Counted from the stretch's first letter, positions 34,671-44,434 are shown. The stretch: 64,000 nucleotides of DNA from Actinoalloteichus caeruleus DSM 43889 (GCF_000429185.2 NZ_AUBJ02000001.1:5332001-5396000), one strand, 5' to 3'. The notes: generated by a model not told the origin, from the sequence alone. Numbers and translations: made by a program.

Positions 34671-35378
34671 TCACACCGGCACCGTGCGCCTACCCATCGC
34701 CTCCACGGGCCGGCAGGCCGTCCGGTGCGCGATACCGGTGCGGTGGGCGATGGCCGCCGCCTCGGTCCGGTTCGACACCCCCAGCTTCCGCAGGATGCTG
34801 AGCACGTGCGACCCGACGGTGGCCCTGCTGATGAACAGCTCCACCGCGATCTTCGAGTTGGGCAGCCCCTCGGCGAGCAGCGCCAACACGTGCTGCTCGC
34901 GTTCGGTCAGCAGGTCAGCCGGCGCCGGCCCGCTCCGGAGCACGTTGACCAGGCTGGAGGCCTGGGTCGCGAGCACCTCGGGGGACAGGAACAGCTTGTG
35001 CTGCGCGGCCGAGTGCAGCGCGGCGGTGAGCACCCAGGGAGTGTCCGCCGTGGTCACCACGCCGGCGAGCTGGGACCGGAGCACGGCGTCGAAGTCCGTC
35101 GCGCCCTTGGGGTAGACCATGACCACGGGCGCGGGCTGGCCCTCGACCGCGGTGCGCGCCCTCAGGTCGACGAGGTCGTCGCCGTCCAACGCGTCGGAGT
35201 AGAGCAACCAGGCCGCGACCTCCGAGTTCGCCGAGTGGCGCAGGGATTCCCGCAGCGTCTCGTGCACCGCGTGGATCGAGATGTTGAAGCGGCCGAGGCC
35301 GAGCGCGATCATGAACTGGAGCTGGGTGTCGTTCTGCAGCCTGTCCCTGCTGCCGGTGATGATGTCGATGCTGAGCAT
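34671..35378 (-). CDS. LuxR-family regulator with degenerate receiver-like domain
   Basis: Regulator of 235 residues. The C-terminal LuxR/NarL helix-turn-helix is at about 155-215 ([23 protein letters not shown]..., [17 protein letters not shown]). The N-terminal 130 residues resemble a response-regulator fold (strands [23 protein letters not shown]) but lack the acidic pocket and a clear phosphorylated Asp, so it may be phosphorylation-independent. No histidine kinase is adjacent. GGGAGG lies 6 nt before the ATG at 35378. Upstream are a possible 14-codon leader frame and three 11-bp-spaced GTTGAG repeats. It is followed by the SARP regulator gene upstream on the same strand, so the two may form a regulatory cascade. 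Confidence 0.88.
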   Translation of the reverse strand: MLSIDIITGSRDRLQNDTQLQFMIALGLGRFNISIHAVHETLRESLRHSANSEVAAWLLYSDALDGDDLVDLRARTAVEGQPAPVVMVYPKGATDFDAVLRSQLAGVVTTADTPWVLTAALHSAAQHKLFLSPEVLATQASSLVNVLRSGPAPADLLTEREQHVLALLAEGLPNSKIAVELFISRATVGSHVLSILRKLGVSNRTEAAAIAHRTGIAHRTACRPVEAMGRRTVPV

Positions 35379-35846
35379 GGGAAGCCTCCCGTTGCGAGTG
35401 GTCCGTGGCTGACGGAGTTGGTCGGGGGCGGTCTCGCCGCCCCCGTCAGCCCGTGGCGCTTCCGCGTGCGTTCATCTGGGTGATGTCCATGCCGTTCCAA
35501 CCTGTCGAGTTCGCCCCTGCGCACCCCAGCGAACCGGACCGCCGTTGAGTCGGCGTTGAGGATGCGTTGAGTGGTGGTGGCGTGACGTCCGGAACCGGGG
35601 GACCGCGCACCTCGCGAGCGGGCACGGGCACCGCCGACCCCGGACCGGGGTGGGGTGCCGGGTCGCGCCCGGGTGAGCCCGACGCTCGCGTCCCGGGCGG
35701 GGACGTTGGGAGGCGCGCGCCCGCCGACCTCGAACCTAGCGGCTACCCTCCGTGGCGACATCCGCCAGATCACCTAATGTCAGCTGTCCGGGGCTGGCCG
35801 GCCGATCGATGCCCGGTGCGCCTCGGCGCGGCGGACGCGCCGCCCC
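35379..35846. other. Intergenic region between LuxR and SARP genes
   Basis: These 468 nt on the minus strand separate the end of the SARP gene from the LuxR-type gene. They contain the 11-bp-phased GTTGAG repeats (35544-35571). There is also a 14-codon minus-strand frame (35490 to 35446, beginning [10 protein letters not shown]) with GGAAC 4 nt upstream, which could be a leader peptide but may be chance. No longer gene is supported. Confidence 0.5.
35544..35571. promoter_or_regulatory. Three GTTGAG direct repeats at 11-bp spacing (possible SARP box)
   Basis: GTTGAG occurs at 35544, 35555 and 35566, exactly 11 bp apart, which puts each copy on the same face of the helix. SARP/AfsR proteins are known to bind heptamer-like direct repeats with 11-bp periodicity upstream of target promoters. 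The repeat is 166 nt upstream of the LuxR-type gene and just downstream of the SARP gene. Binding by that SARP is an inference; the match is in periodicity, not in a fixed consensus. Confidence 0.5.
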
Positions 35847-38018
35847 TCAGCAGGCCGCGCTGGGGCGCTCGCGGCGCGGATCGCACCGCTGCCGCACCCG
35901 GGCGAGGATCTCGGTGGCGGTCCGTTCCCGCCGATCGGCCCGCAGCTGACGCCAGAGCGTGACGGCCCGGGTCGCGGTCTCCTCGGCCGAGGAGTAGGCA
36001 CCGGCGCGTTCGTGGGCCTCCGCGAGCCGGGTGAGGGCCATCGCCTGGAACGACTGGTGTCCGATGTCGACGCACCGGCGGTGGGCCGCCCCGAGCAGTG
36101 ACAGGGCCTGGTCGTGGTCGCCCAGCCGGCTTCTGGCCTCCCCCGCGAAGCCGAGGAAGGTGATCTCGGCCAGCATCGTGTGCAACGACCGGGCCAACTC
36201 GACACCCCGCTCGGCCCGGCGGAGTGCTCTCGCCACCTCCCCCAGCCGCAGGTCGTGCTGTGTTCGCCCGTGCAGGTAGCGCAGTTCGCACCGGGGGTCG
36301 TCGACGGCGACCAACCGCGACTCGACGATGTCGAAGAGCTCGTCGGCCTCCGCCGTCCGGCCGGCGGCCGTGAGCGCGCCCGCCTCGCAGCAGAGGCCCT
36401 CCACCACCAGCGTCGGGGCGACCCCATCGACCCGTTCCGCCAGGGCCGTGAAGGCCCGGAACTCCCGCAGCGCGCCGAGCTGGTCGCGGAGCCCGGCGTG
36501 GCAGTAGCCCAGTGAGAGCCTGACCTGCAACATCTCCGTCGGTTCCAGGCTGCCGGCGTGGCGGCGGAGAACGTCCTCCAGGAGTCGGCGGGCCTCCGAG
36601 AAGTCCCCGAACTCGCCGATGGCCGCCGCCACCGCGAGCCGCGCCCTGGGCAGCAGGGGATCGTCCCCGGGCAGGGCGTCGGCGACCAGCCGCCACAGCG
36701 CGGTCAGCTCACGTTGTCGACCGAGGGATTCGAAGTAGGGCCGCACCGAGTCGAGGAGTCCCACGGCCTCCTCGAGCAGCCCGTGCCCCACCAGGTCGGC
36801 GACGACGCCGGACAGGGTGCGCTTCTCGCCGAGCAACCACTCCCACGGGGCCTCGACGATCGTCCGCACGGTCTCCTCCGGGACCGGTCGCGCCGTCACC
36901 GCCCTCGGACGCGGCAGGGTCGGGTACACGCCCGCCCGGTCCGCCGCGCGCTCGGCCACCTGCCGCACCCCGGCCACCAAGCGGCGCAGTACGTCGCGAC
37001 GTTCGTCCACGTCCCGTTCGAAGAGCCGTTCCCTGGCGTAGTCCCGCAACAGGGAGTGGAACCTGTACACGGGCCACCCGTCGTACCCGGGGGCGTCGAT
37101 GTCCAGGAGGTACCGGGAGACCAGCTCGTCCAGCGCCCGGTCCGCCTGCCAGGGGGCGAGCAGGCGGAACATCCAGTCGGACACCGTCTCGGTGTGCAGC
37201 ACGCCCAGGGTGTCCAGCGACCGGGCGGCCACCGGGGTCAACGCGTCGTAGGTCGCGGAGATGGCGGCCCTCACCCCGGTTCCGCCGTCCTCCGCGCTGT
37301 CCAGCCGGGTGCGTTCCGCGCGCAGACCCCGCAGGAACGCCGCCAGCGGGAGGTGCGGGGTGGAGGCGAGCTTGCCGGCCACCACCCTGATCGCCAGGGG
37401 AAGGCCCTCGTACCGGGCGACGATCTCGTGCGCGGCCCCGCTCTCCCGCGCGGCCCGGTGCCGGCCGATGGTCAGCCCCAGCAGTTCGTAGGACTCCTGG
37501 TTCGACAGCGGGCCGAGCTGCACGTACCGCATCCCCGCGAGCCCGGTCAGGCGGAACCGGCACGTGATCAGCACGGAGCAGCCCGCCGTACCCGGGATCA
37601 GCGGTTCCAACGACTCCGGTCTCTCCCCGGCGTCGTCGAGTACGAGCAGCACCCGGCGATCGGCCAGCCGGGACCGGTACAGCGACGCCCGTTCCTCCAG
37701 GGAGGCCGGCAGCAGTCCCGGCGGTACCCCGAGGGCGCGGAGGATCTCGCCCAGCAGCTCGATGGGCTCCTTGGGGTGGCCGGAGCCACCCCCGAGCCGG
37801 ATGTAGAGCTGTCCGTCCGGGAACCACGAGCGGAGCTGGTGCGCCGTGTGCAGGGCCAACGCCGTCTTGCCCACGCCGGGTGGCCCGCAGATCGCCGCGA
37901 CGGGCACCGCGGTGCCAGGAGCGGACTCCGCCAACACCGACCGAAGGGTGCGGAGTTGCTCCGCCCGCCCGGTGAAGTCGGCGATGTCCGCGGGAAGTTG
38001 GTACACGGGCTCGGACAC
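35847..38018 (-). CDS. NB-ARC/TPR half of an AfsR-type SARP regulator
   Basis: Frame of 723 residues from GTG at 38018. It has an NB-ARC ATPase domain with the P-loop GPPGVGKT (45-52) and Walker B RVLLVLDDAG, a winged region and GLPLAIRVVAGKLAS, then from about residue 420 a series of TPR-like helices to the C-terminus. This is the sensor and effector portion of AfsR-like proteins, normally continuous with an N-terminal winged helix and BTAD. Those N-terminal domains are encoded directly upstream in another frame, so this is probably the 3' part of one frame-split gene. Sequence before the GTG in this frame (DEVDAFPV) continues the expected protein. Confidence 0.85.
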   Translation of the reverse strand: MSEPVYQLPADIADFTGRAEQLRTLRSVLAESAPGTAVPVAAICGPPGVGKTALALHTAHQLRSWFPDGQLYIRLGGGSGHPKEPIELLGEILRALGVPPGLLPASLEERASLYRSRLADRRVLLVLDDAGERPESLEPLIPGTAGCSVLITCRFRLTGLAGMRYVQLGPLSNQESYELLGLTIGRHRAARESGAAHEIVARYEGLPLAIRVVAGKLASTPHLPLAAFLRGLRAERTRLDSAEDGGTGVRAAISATYDALTPVAARSLDTLGVLHTETVSDWMFRLLAPWQADRALDELVSRYLLDIDAPGYDGWPVYRFHSLLRDYARERLFERDVDERRDVLRRLVAGVRQVAERAADRAGVYPTLPRPRAVTARPVPEETVRTIVEAPWEWLLGEKRTLSGVVADLVGHGLLEEAVGLLDSVRPYFESLGRQRELTALWRLVADALPGDDPLLPRARLAVAAAIGEFGDFSEARRLLEDVLRRHAGSLEPTEMLQVRLSLGYCHAGLRDQLGALREFRAFTALAERVDGVAPTLVVEGLCCEAGALTAAGRTAEADELFDIVESRLVAVDDPRCELRYLHGRTQHDLRLGEVARALRRAERGVELARSLHTMLAEITFLGFAGEARSRLGDHDQALSLLGAAHRRCVDIGHQSFQAMALTRLAEAHERAGAYSSAEETATRAVTLWRQLRADRRERTATEILARVRQRCDPRRERPSAAC

Positions 38019-38839
38019 CGGGAAGGCGTCGACCTCGTCGGTGGGGCGCCGGGCGCTGCCGACGCCCCTGGCGGGGGCGCGGGTTCGGTGGGAGCGTGCT
38101 GGTGGCCGGCGGTCAGGATGGCCTGGTGCAGCTCGACCAGGTCGCGGCTCGGTGAGACGCCCTGCTGGTCCCGCAGCATCCCGTAGAACTCCCGGTAGGC
38201 CTCCAACGCCTCCGTGCGCCGGCCCGACGCGTGCAGCACCCGCATGAGCTGGCCCCAGCGCCGTTCCCGCCAGGGGTTCTCGCTGAGCAGGCGCCGCAGT
38301 TCCACCGTCAGCGTCACGTGCTCCCCGGTCGCCAGGTCGGCCTCGATCCGGTGGTCGAGGGCGAGGTCGCGGCGCTCGCCGAGCGCCCGGCGGGCCGCGG
38401 TCACCGACGGGGACGGGACGACGTCCGCCAGCGGCTCACCGGACCACAGGTCCAGTGCGTCCCTCAGCAGGGCGGTGGCGAGCGCGGGGTCCCCGGCCTC
38501 CAACTCGGCCACCCCCTCGGCCACCTGGTGGCGGAAGACCTCCGAGTCCACGTCCTCGGGAGGGCAGCGCAGGCGGTATCCGGCCGGTTCGCGCACCAGC
38601 AGGGTTCCGCCGTCCGCACCGAGGAACCGGCGAAGCCGCATCACGTAGTTGCGCACCAGGTCGTTCGCCCGGGTGGGTGGTGTCTCGCCCCACAGCTCGT
38701 CCACGAGGCGGGACGTCGAGACCGGCAGGTCGCGGTTGATCAGCAGCACGGCCAGCAGCGACCGCCACTTCGGAGCGCCGACCGGGACCCAGGAATCGTC
38801 ACGGCGGACGCGCAGTGGGCCGAGCACGCGGAATCGCAT
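37598..38839 (-). CDS. SARP DNA-binding/BTAD half, frame-split from NB-ARC part
   Basis: The frame opens with ATG at 38839 (GGGAGG 7 nt upstream) and encodes an OmpR-type winged helix (residues 1-95) and a bacterial transcriptional activator domain, BTAD (about 96-245), the hallmark of SARP antibiotic regulators. SARP-like sequence ends near residue 265 (position about 38044). From there the literal frame runs on for about 150 codons of compositionally odd, Ser/Pro/Arg-rich sequence to 37598, while the NB-ARC domain continues in another frame. A single-base indel near 38041-38050, real or a sequencing error, would restore one AfsR-like protein of about 990 residues. Coordinates given are for the frame as it stands. 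Confidence 0.75.
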   Translation of the reverse strand: MRFRVLGPLRVRRDDSWVPVGAPKWRSLLAVLLINRDLPVSTSRLVDELWGETPPTRANDLVRNYVMRLRRFLGADGGTLLVREPAGYRLRCPPEDVDSEVFRHQVAEGVAELEAGDPALATALLRDALDLWSGEPLADVVPSPSVTAARRALGERRDLALDHRIEADLATGEHVTLTVELRRLLSENPWRERRWGQLMRVLHASGRRTEALEAYREFYGMLRDQQGVSPSRDLVELHQAILTAGHQHAPTEPAPPPGASAAPGAPPTRSTPSRCPSPCTNFPRTSPTSPGGRSNSAPFGRCWRSPLLAPRCPSRRSAGHPAWARRRWPCTRRTSSARGSRTDSSTSGSGVAPATPRSPSSCWARSSAPSGYRRDCCRPPWRNGRRCTGPGWPIAGCCSYSTTPGRDRSRWNR

Positions 38840-39271
38840 CGGTCCTCCCGTCCGTGAAACAGGGCATGGTGCGGTGCGCTGAATGCGCCGATCGTATGAC
38901 GTGGGCTTCGTCCGGGAGGTTCCACTTCTCACGATCGTGGAGAACGGCTCGCGCCGTCGGCGCCGTGCGGCCACGCCCGGCTCGCCGTCGCTCGATCCGG
39001 GGGTTCCCGAGGGGCGAGACGCGGCCGAGCACCGCGAGGAGGACCATGATCAGCCCTGGTCAGGGGCGGTGTCGGTGTCGGTGTCGGTGTCGGTGCCGGT
39101 GCCGGGGGCCGGGTGGCCGGGGGTGCCCCGGCCACCCGGCGGTGAGGACGTCGTTCCGATCTCAGGCCGCCGTGCTCCTCGAACGCACCGAGCGCGGGTG
39201 CCTTCGCCGATAACGGATTCGGTCGTCCCCGGAATTCCGGGAATTCTCCCGCTCCATCCCGGGGACCCGGC
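38840..39271. other. Intergenic region with hexanucleotide repeat
   Basis: These 432 nt lie between the SARP start (minus strand) and the fbiC stop (minus strand). They contain a six-copy CGGTGY microsatellite at 39067-39102 and presumably the SARP promoter near 38860-38950. No gene is supported. Confidence 0.5.
39067..39102 (+). repeat. CGGTGY hexanucleotide tandem repeat, 6 copies
   Basis: Four perfect CGGTGT units are followed by two CGGTGC units without interruption. It lies in non-coding sequence about 230 nt upstream of the SARP gene start. It could vary in copy number between strains. Confidence 0.9.
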
Positions 39272-41824
39272 TCACCCCGACCCGCGCGAGTCGGTGCCCA
39301 GCAGCGGCAACGCGATCGTCGCCACCTCGTGGGCCTCCTCGGCCACCTGTCCGTAGTCGGTCGTCCGTTGCCGCACGGGACGGCCGATCCCGGTCGCCAG
39401 CTCTCGGAGTTCGGTGATGCTCTTGCGGGAGCCGTGCCGCGATCCCGCCATGCGGCTGATCGTCTCCTCCATCAACGTGCCCCCGAGATCGTTCGCGCCA
39501 CCCCGCAACAGCTGGCGGACCCCGTCGTCGCCGAGTTTCACCCAGGAGCACTGCACGTTGTCGATCCGGCCGTGCAGCACCAGCCTGGCGACGGCGTGCA
39601 CGGCCCTGTTCTGCTCGGCCGTCGGGCCCGGCCGGGCGAGGCCCGCCAGGTAGATCGGCGCGTTGGTGTGCACGAAGGGCAGGGGGACGAACTCGGTGAA
39701 CCCGCCGGTGTCGTCCTGGATGGCGGCCAGGGTCCGCAGATGGGCGACCCAGTGCTCCGGGGTGTCCACGTGGCCGTACATCATGGTCGCCGACGAACGG
39801 AGACCAACCCGGTGCGCCGTGGTGATCACCTCGATCCAGGTGGCGGCCGGGAGTTTGCCCTTGGTGAGGACCCAGCGCACGTCGTCGTCGAGGATCTCCG
39901 CGGCCGTGCCGGGTATCGAGTCCACACCGGACCGCTTCGCCTCGACGAGCCACTCCTCGATGGACATGCCGGTGCGACTGGCGCCGTTGACGACCTCCAT
40001 CGGGCTGAAGGCGTGCACGTGCAGCCCGGGTGCGCGGTTCCGCACCGCCGAGGCGATGTCGAAGTAGGCCGTCCCGGGGAGGTCGGGGTGGATGCCTCCC
40101 TGCATGCACACCTCGGTGGCGCCCAACCGCCAGGCCTCCTCGGCCCGGTCGGCGACCTGCTCCAGGGACAGGGTGTAGCTGTCCGCGTCGCCGCGCCGCT
40201 GCGCGAAGGCGCAGAACCGGCAGCCCGTGTAGCAGACGTTGGTAAAGTTGATGTTCCGGTTCACCACGTAGGTGACCTCGTCACCGACGACGTCCCGTCG
40301 CACGTCGTCGGCGAGCCGGCACACCTCCTCGAGTTCCGCTCCCGTCGAGGTGAGCATCGCCAGCGCCTGGGCGTCGCTCATCGCCGCGGGGTCGTCCTCG
40401 GCGACCCGCAGCGCGGCACGCACGTCCCCGTCCAGCCGAGGGGGCGCCCCGGCCGCCGACCGGTCGAGCCTGGCCCGCAACTCGTCCCAGTCGCCGTAGA
40501 CGCTGTCGAAGTCGTCGCGCCGGTCCCGGCTGCGGCCGGCGGTGTCGATGGTGTCGTGCAGGTCGGTCCGGCCGGACTCGGCCAGGCCCAGCTCGGGCTC
40601 CTGCCAGGGCGCCCCCCGCGGGATCGCGCCCTCCCTCGCCAGGCCGTCCTCGTCGGCGAGCGCGTCGACATGGGCCCGGAGACGCGGGTCAAGCCAGGGC
40701 TCGCGGAGGTAGGGCGGGTAGGCGGTCAGCCGTTCCCGCAGGACGAAACCCGACTCCGCGCAGCGCTGGGCCAGCTCGTCGATCTCCGGCCAGGCCCGCT
40801 CCGGGTTGACGTGGTCCGGGGTCAACGGGGAGATGCCACCCCAGTCGTCGATCCCGGCGCGGAGCAGGAGGGCGTACTGCTCGTCCACCAGGTTCGGCGG
40901 GGCCTGGATGCGGGCGGAGGTGCCCAGCACGAGTCGGGCGACGGCGATGGTGGCCGCCAGGTCCTCGACCTCCGCGTCGGGCACGCCGCGCATCGCGGTG
41001 TCCGGCTTGGCGCGGAAGTTCTGGACGATGACCTCCTGGATCCCGCCGTAGGCCCGCGAGATCCGCCGCAGCTCGAAGAGCGACTCCGCCCGTTCCTGGT
41101 CGTTCTCCCCGATGCCGATGAGGATCCCGGTCGTGAACGGGACCCCGCTCCGCCCGGCGTCCTCCAGGGCGCGCAGGCGCACCGCCGGTTCCTTGTCCGG
41201 GGAGCCGTAGTGGGGGCCGCCCGGTTCGGACCACAGCCTGGTGGCGGTGGTCTCGAGCATCATGCCCATCGAGGGGGCCACCGGCTTCAACCGCTGGAAC
41301 TCCTCCCAGGTCAACACGCCCGGGTTGAGGTGCGGCAGCAGGCCGGTCTCCTCCAGCACCGCGATGGCGCAGGCGCGGAGGTAGTCCACGGTGGACGACC
41401 ACCCGCGTTCGGCGAGCCACTCCCGGGCCGCGGGCCACCGCTCCTCCGGGCGGTCGCCCAACGTGAACAGCGCTTCCTTGCACCCCAGCCGCGCGCCGTC
41501 CCTGGCGAGGGCGACCACCTCGTCCCGTTCCAGGTACGGAGCCGCGACCCTGCCGGGCACGGTCGCGAAGGTGCAGTAGTGGCACCGGTCGCGGCACAGC
41601 CTGGTGAGCGGGATGAAGACCTTCCGCGAGTAGGTGACCACTCCCGGCCTGCCGGCCGCGGCCAGCCCGGCGTCCCGGACGCGGGCCGCGCTGGCCATCA
41701 GGTCCGTCAACGCCTCGCCCCGGGCCGAGAGCAGCACCCGTGCCTCGTCCACGTTGAGGGTGACCCCGTCCCGGGCACGACGCAGGGCCCGACGGAGTGC
41801 GGAAGAGCTCACCGGCAACGGCAT
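39272..41824 (-). CDS. fbiC: FO synthase (fused CofG/CofH), coenzyme F420 biosynthesis
   Basis: Bifunctional radical SAM protein of 850 residues that makes 7,8-didemethyl-8-hydroxy-5-deazariboflavin (FO), the chromophore of coenzyme F420, from tyrosine and a ribityl uracil. The N-terminal CofG-like half has its [4Fe-4S] cluster cysteines at 77, 81 and 84 (CRDRCHYC). The C-terminal CofH-like half has cysteines 531, 535 and 538 (CYTGCRFC). The length is that of actinobacterial FbiC. The ATG at 41824 was chosen over an upstream in-frame start at 41896 because it gives the family N-terminus. No other F420 genes are adjacent, which is common for fbiC. Confidence 0.97.
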   Translation of the reverse strand: MPLPVSSSALRRALRRARDGVTLNVDEARVLLSARGEALTDLMASAARVRDAGLAAAGRPGVVTYSRKVFIPLTRLCRDRCHYCTFATVPGRVAAPYLERDEVVALARDGARLGCKEALFTLGDRPEERWPAAREWLAERGWSSTVDYLRACAIAVLEETGLLPHLNPGVLTWEEFQRLKPVAPSMGMMLETTATRLWSEPGGPHYGSPDKEPAVRLRALEDAGRSGVPFTTGILIGIGENDQERAESLFELRRISRAYGGIQEVIVQNFRAKPDTAMRGVPDAEVEDLAATIAVARLVLGTSARIQAPPNLVDEQYALLLRAGIDDWGGISPLTPDHVNPERAWPEIDELAQRCAESGFVLRERLTAYPPYLREPWLDPRLRAHVDALADEDGLAREGAIPRGAPWQEPELGLAESGRTDLHDTIDTAGRSRDRRDDFDSVYGDWDELRARLDRSAAGAPPRLDGDVRAALRVAEDDPAAMSDAQALAMLTSTGAELEEVCRLADDVRRDVVGDEVTYVVNRNINFTNVCYTGCRFCAFAQRRGDADSYTLSLEQVADRAEEAWRLGATEVCMQGGIHPDLPGTAYFDIASAVRNRAPGLHVHAFSPMEVVNGASRTGMSIEEWLVEAKRSGVDSIPGTAAEILDDDVRWVLTKGKLPAATWIEVITTAHRVGLRSSATMMYGHVDTPEHWVAHLRTLAAIQDDTGGFTEFVPLPFVHTNAPIYLAGLARPGPTAEQNRAVHAVARLVLHGRIDNVQCSWVKLGDDGVRQLLRGGANDLGGTLMEETISRMAGSRHGSRKSITELRELATGIGRPVRQRTTDYGQVAEEAHEVATIALPLLGTDSRGSG

Positions 41825-41976
41825 GACACCACCTTCTTCCGGCGCCGCCCCAGCGCCGCCGGTTCGCCTGATCCGCTGGGAGGTCCCAGCCTGCACCCGC
41901 CGCCCTGGCTTGCCAAGTGATCGGTCGGCGTGCCGGCCGATCAGGTGGCCCGCCGGTGCTGCCGGGACCGTCCGAA

Positions 41977-42321
41977 TCAGACCCAGAGCACCGCGATCGC
42001 GGCGTTCACGAAGGTCAGCGCTCCGGTTGCCAGGAACATTCCCGTCGAGGGGGTGGTCCGTCGGCGCGCCAGCAGGATCAGGACGACCACGGCGAGGGCG
42101 ACGAGCAGTTTGATCCCGATCTTCATGTGGTCGACCGGGAGGTCCTGCGCCTCACGGAGCCCGACGAGGGCCGCTCCGGTGACGAGCTGGACGAGACCGC
42201 CCCACCACATCACCTCTCCGGGCTTGTGGTCCCCGGCGCGCCACTGCACGAGGAAGCCTCCCAGCAGCAGGGCCAGACCCACGAGATGGGCCAGAACGAA
42301 GAGGAGCCGCACGACGTCCAT
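41977..42321 (-). CDS. Small integral membrane protein, unknown function
   Basis: Protein of 114 residues with four predicted hydrophobic helices. The order is [20 protein letters not shown], a second helix around [14 protein letters not shown], a third at [18 protein letters not shown], and a last one at [19 protein letters not shown]. This pattern resembles small DUF-type actinobacterial membrane proteins; I cannot name a function. The ATG at 42321 is the first plausible start, with a weak ribosome-binding site. It sits upstream of fbiC on the same strand, 152 nt away, and may or may not be co-transcribed. Confidence 0.8.
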   Translation of the reverse strand: MDVVRLLFVLAHLVGLALLLGGFLVQWRAGDHKPGEVMWWGGLVQLVTGAALVGLREAQDLPVDHMKIGIKLLVALAVVVLILLARRRTTPSTGMFLATGALTFVNAAIAVLWV

Positions 42322-42561
42322 GGGGTGATCCGTTCCGTGGTGGTGGCGACGACCCCGCCTGGGTCCGCACCCGAGCGGCGGATCAGCCGCCACGTTGTGG
42401 TCAGTTCGGTGGCACGAACGTACCAACAGGATGAATCGGGCCCCTCGCACGAGGTCGCCAGTTCGTGGTCGGTGTCACTCGGTGACGGTTGGACAGACGT
42501 CAGGGGCGGTCGGAGCACCGTGTGCTCCGACCGCCCCTGGTCGTGGAGGTGACGCCGGGCG

Positions 42562-43596
42562 TCAGCTACCGATGTTGGCCGGGCCGGCCTCCTGGGCCGC
42601 CTGGGCGCCCTCGGCCGAGCGGGTCTCGATGCGCTCGGTGATGTCGGCGTCGCGGGACTGCGTGGCCAGCGTCATGGTGCGGGCGGAAGCCTGCACCGGA
42701 GCCAGCTCGGCGCACTGACCCAGCGACTCACCGCGGACACGGTTGTCCGTGCCGCGCGGGGCGGGGTCGTTGTCGGTGCAGCTGAGGTCGCCGCGGACGA
42801 TGTTGTTGCTCACGTACCCGTCGGCGCTGTTGCCCTCGAAGGACAGCCCACCACCGAACACGTTGGTGCCGCAGCCGCCGTAGGGCTGGGCGGCGCCGAC
42901 CTGGAGGATCTGGCTGTTGCCGACGAAGGCGGCGTCGCCGTCGACCTCGGTGGAGCAGAGGACGCTGCCCTGCTCGGCCCCGCTGACGCGGAAGTCGCCG
43001 GTCACGACCGAGTCGTAGACGTCGGTGAGCAGGCTGCCCTCGGAGCTCAGGCTGCCCTCGACCCAGCTGGACTCGACCAGCACCTCGCTGTTCTGGGTCG
43101 CGACGTCACCGGTGATGTCCGAGTCGAAGCTGTAGAAGAAGCCCGAGTCGGTGGCGGTGGCACCGCTCAGCTCGCTGTCGTAGGCGTAGGTGCCGAAGGC
43201 GTTGGCGAGGGTCACCGAACCCGACACCGACGAACCGGCGGCGTCGAGGAAGCCGTTCTCCCGCACCGTGACCGAGCCGTTGATGGTCACGTCCTGGAGC
43301 AGCAGGTCGGAACCCTCGAAGACGGTGACGTCGCCGTTGATGACGGTGCCGGTCAGGTCGCACGACTCACCAGCGGGGACGACCAGGTTGTTGGGCACTG
43401 TCACGGCGCCGGCGGTGCCCACGCAGTGGGTCGTCAGCGCGGCGTGCGCGGCGGGGGCCGCGAGGAAGGTGGCCGCCCCGGCCAGGGTGGTCGTGAGGGC
43501 CGCGACGGCGGCGGTGCGCCGACGGGCGGGCTTCACACCCCGTCCAGTGGCCGTGTTCTGCTGCGCCGACGGAATTGCCGAGTTCGCGAGGTCCAC
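42562..43596 (-). CDS. Secreted beta-solenoid-like protein
   Basis: Secreted protein of 344 residues. A basic N-terminus and hydrophobic core end in APAAHA-A, giving a likely signal peptidase cleavage near residue 53. The mature part is rich in Gly, Ser, Val, Asp and Asn in short repeating turns (INGDVTVFEGSDLLLQDVTI, INGSVTVRENG, VSGSVTLAN and similar), typical of right-handed beta-helix/solenoid proteins. Several cysteines could form disulfides. The GTG at 43596 has AAGGAG 6-8 nt upstream. A promoter with good hexamers lies at 43636-43663. A surface or matrix role is an inference; no catalytic motif is seen. Confidence 0.85.
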   Translation of the reverse strand: MDLANSAIPSAQQNTATGRGVKPARRRTAAVAALTTTLAGAATFLAAPAAHAALTTHCVGTAGAVTVPNNLVVPAGESCDLTGTVINGDVTVFEGSDLLLQDVTINGSVTVRENGFLDAAGSSVSGSVTLANAFGTYAYDSELSGATATDSGFFYSFDSDITGDVATQNSEVLVESSWVEGSLSSEGSLLTDVYDSVVTGDFRVSGAEQGSVLCSTEVDGDAAFVGNSQILQVGAAQPYGGCGTNVFGGGLSFEGNSADGYVSNNIVRGDLSCTDNDPAPRGTDNRVRGESLGQCAELAPVQASARTMTLATQSRDADITERIETRSAEGAQAAQEAGPANIGS

Positions 43597-44434
43597 GCTG
43601 TTCTCCTTGTTATACGCCTGTGAGCACCGGGTACAAATGTATGGGCGGGGCGCGGCAGGTCAACAAGACGGCAAAAAGGTTTGTCTGCCTGTGGCCAGGC
43701 TGTAACGGATTTGACCGACCGGAGTTATCGGTTCGTGTCCGACTTGGTGCACCGCGACGCATCTGTCTGGGACGGGCTCGTCGCTCCGCGTGCGCGGGAC
43801 CATCGCCTGCCCGGGTGGTCGACCTGGAGGAGCCGCGGCCCCGGCGCCAGGGCGGGTGGCGCCGAGGTCCGCGAGAGTGCCGGGTCCGCGCAGCTCCCCG
43901 AGGGTGTTCCTCCTGTCGAGCTCCCGTCGTCGCCGTGCGGCGCGCCATGATTCCTGGTTCCGCTCCGTGTCCGCGTTCTCCCGTTCGGGGAACGGGTGAC
44001 TCCCCGGCGATCCAGTGGGTGAATTGCTCACCTCGCGCGGGTGGCGGGAGGAGAGGTGGCGCGCAGCGGGTTGACCGGGTGGTGAGCTGCGGTTGGCGCG
44101 CCCGCCCGGTCGAAACCCCTCCCATTCACCGCCGCCATCGCGGGAATGGAAAAAAGCGGAACAATCGCCGGATGAACGGTTCGGCCTCCCGTGGAACCGT
44201 TCGGGAGTGCCATTGCCCGGCCGCCCGGCCGCCGGAATGCTCGACAGGATGCCGCCCGGCTGCGGCACCCGGCCGGCCGGCCTGGCTCCGGCGGCGGATT
44301 GTGGCCGTCCCGGCCCGCTCCTAGTGTCGGAGGGCACGGGTGGCGGGCATGGGCGCTTCGCCTGCCGGGAGGGGAGCCGGCCCAGCTCCTCCGGTCCACC
44401 CCGAGCGCCGCCGAACGCACCCGTGGGGGGAACC
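43597..44434. other. Divergent intergenic region
   Basis: This 838-nt region lies between the beta-solenoid gene (minus) and the metalloprotease gene (plus). Its left end holds the promoter at 43636-43663 and a comparatively AT-rich stretch up to about 43740. The rest shows no gene. GGTTCGTGTCC at 43731-43741 resembles a tRNA T-arm but no tRNA can be folded around it. Confidence 0.5.
43636..43663 (-). promoter_or_regulatory. Sigma-70-type promoter of the secreted protein gene
   Basis: On the minus strand, TTGACC (43663-43658) and TACATT (43641-43636) are separated by 16 nt. The -10 element is about 40 nt from the start codon, so transcription would begin near 43629. This is one of the few places in the window with near-consensus housekeeping hexamers, which suggests substantial expression. 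Confidence 0.55.

Noticed and set aside
43690-43760. tRNA-like T-arm sequence GGTTCGTGTCC at 43731-43741
   Set aside because: No matching acceptor stem at the correct distance and no anticodon or D arm could be folded around it on either strand.
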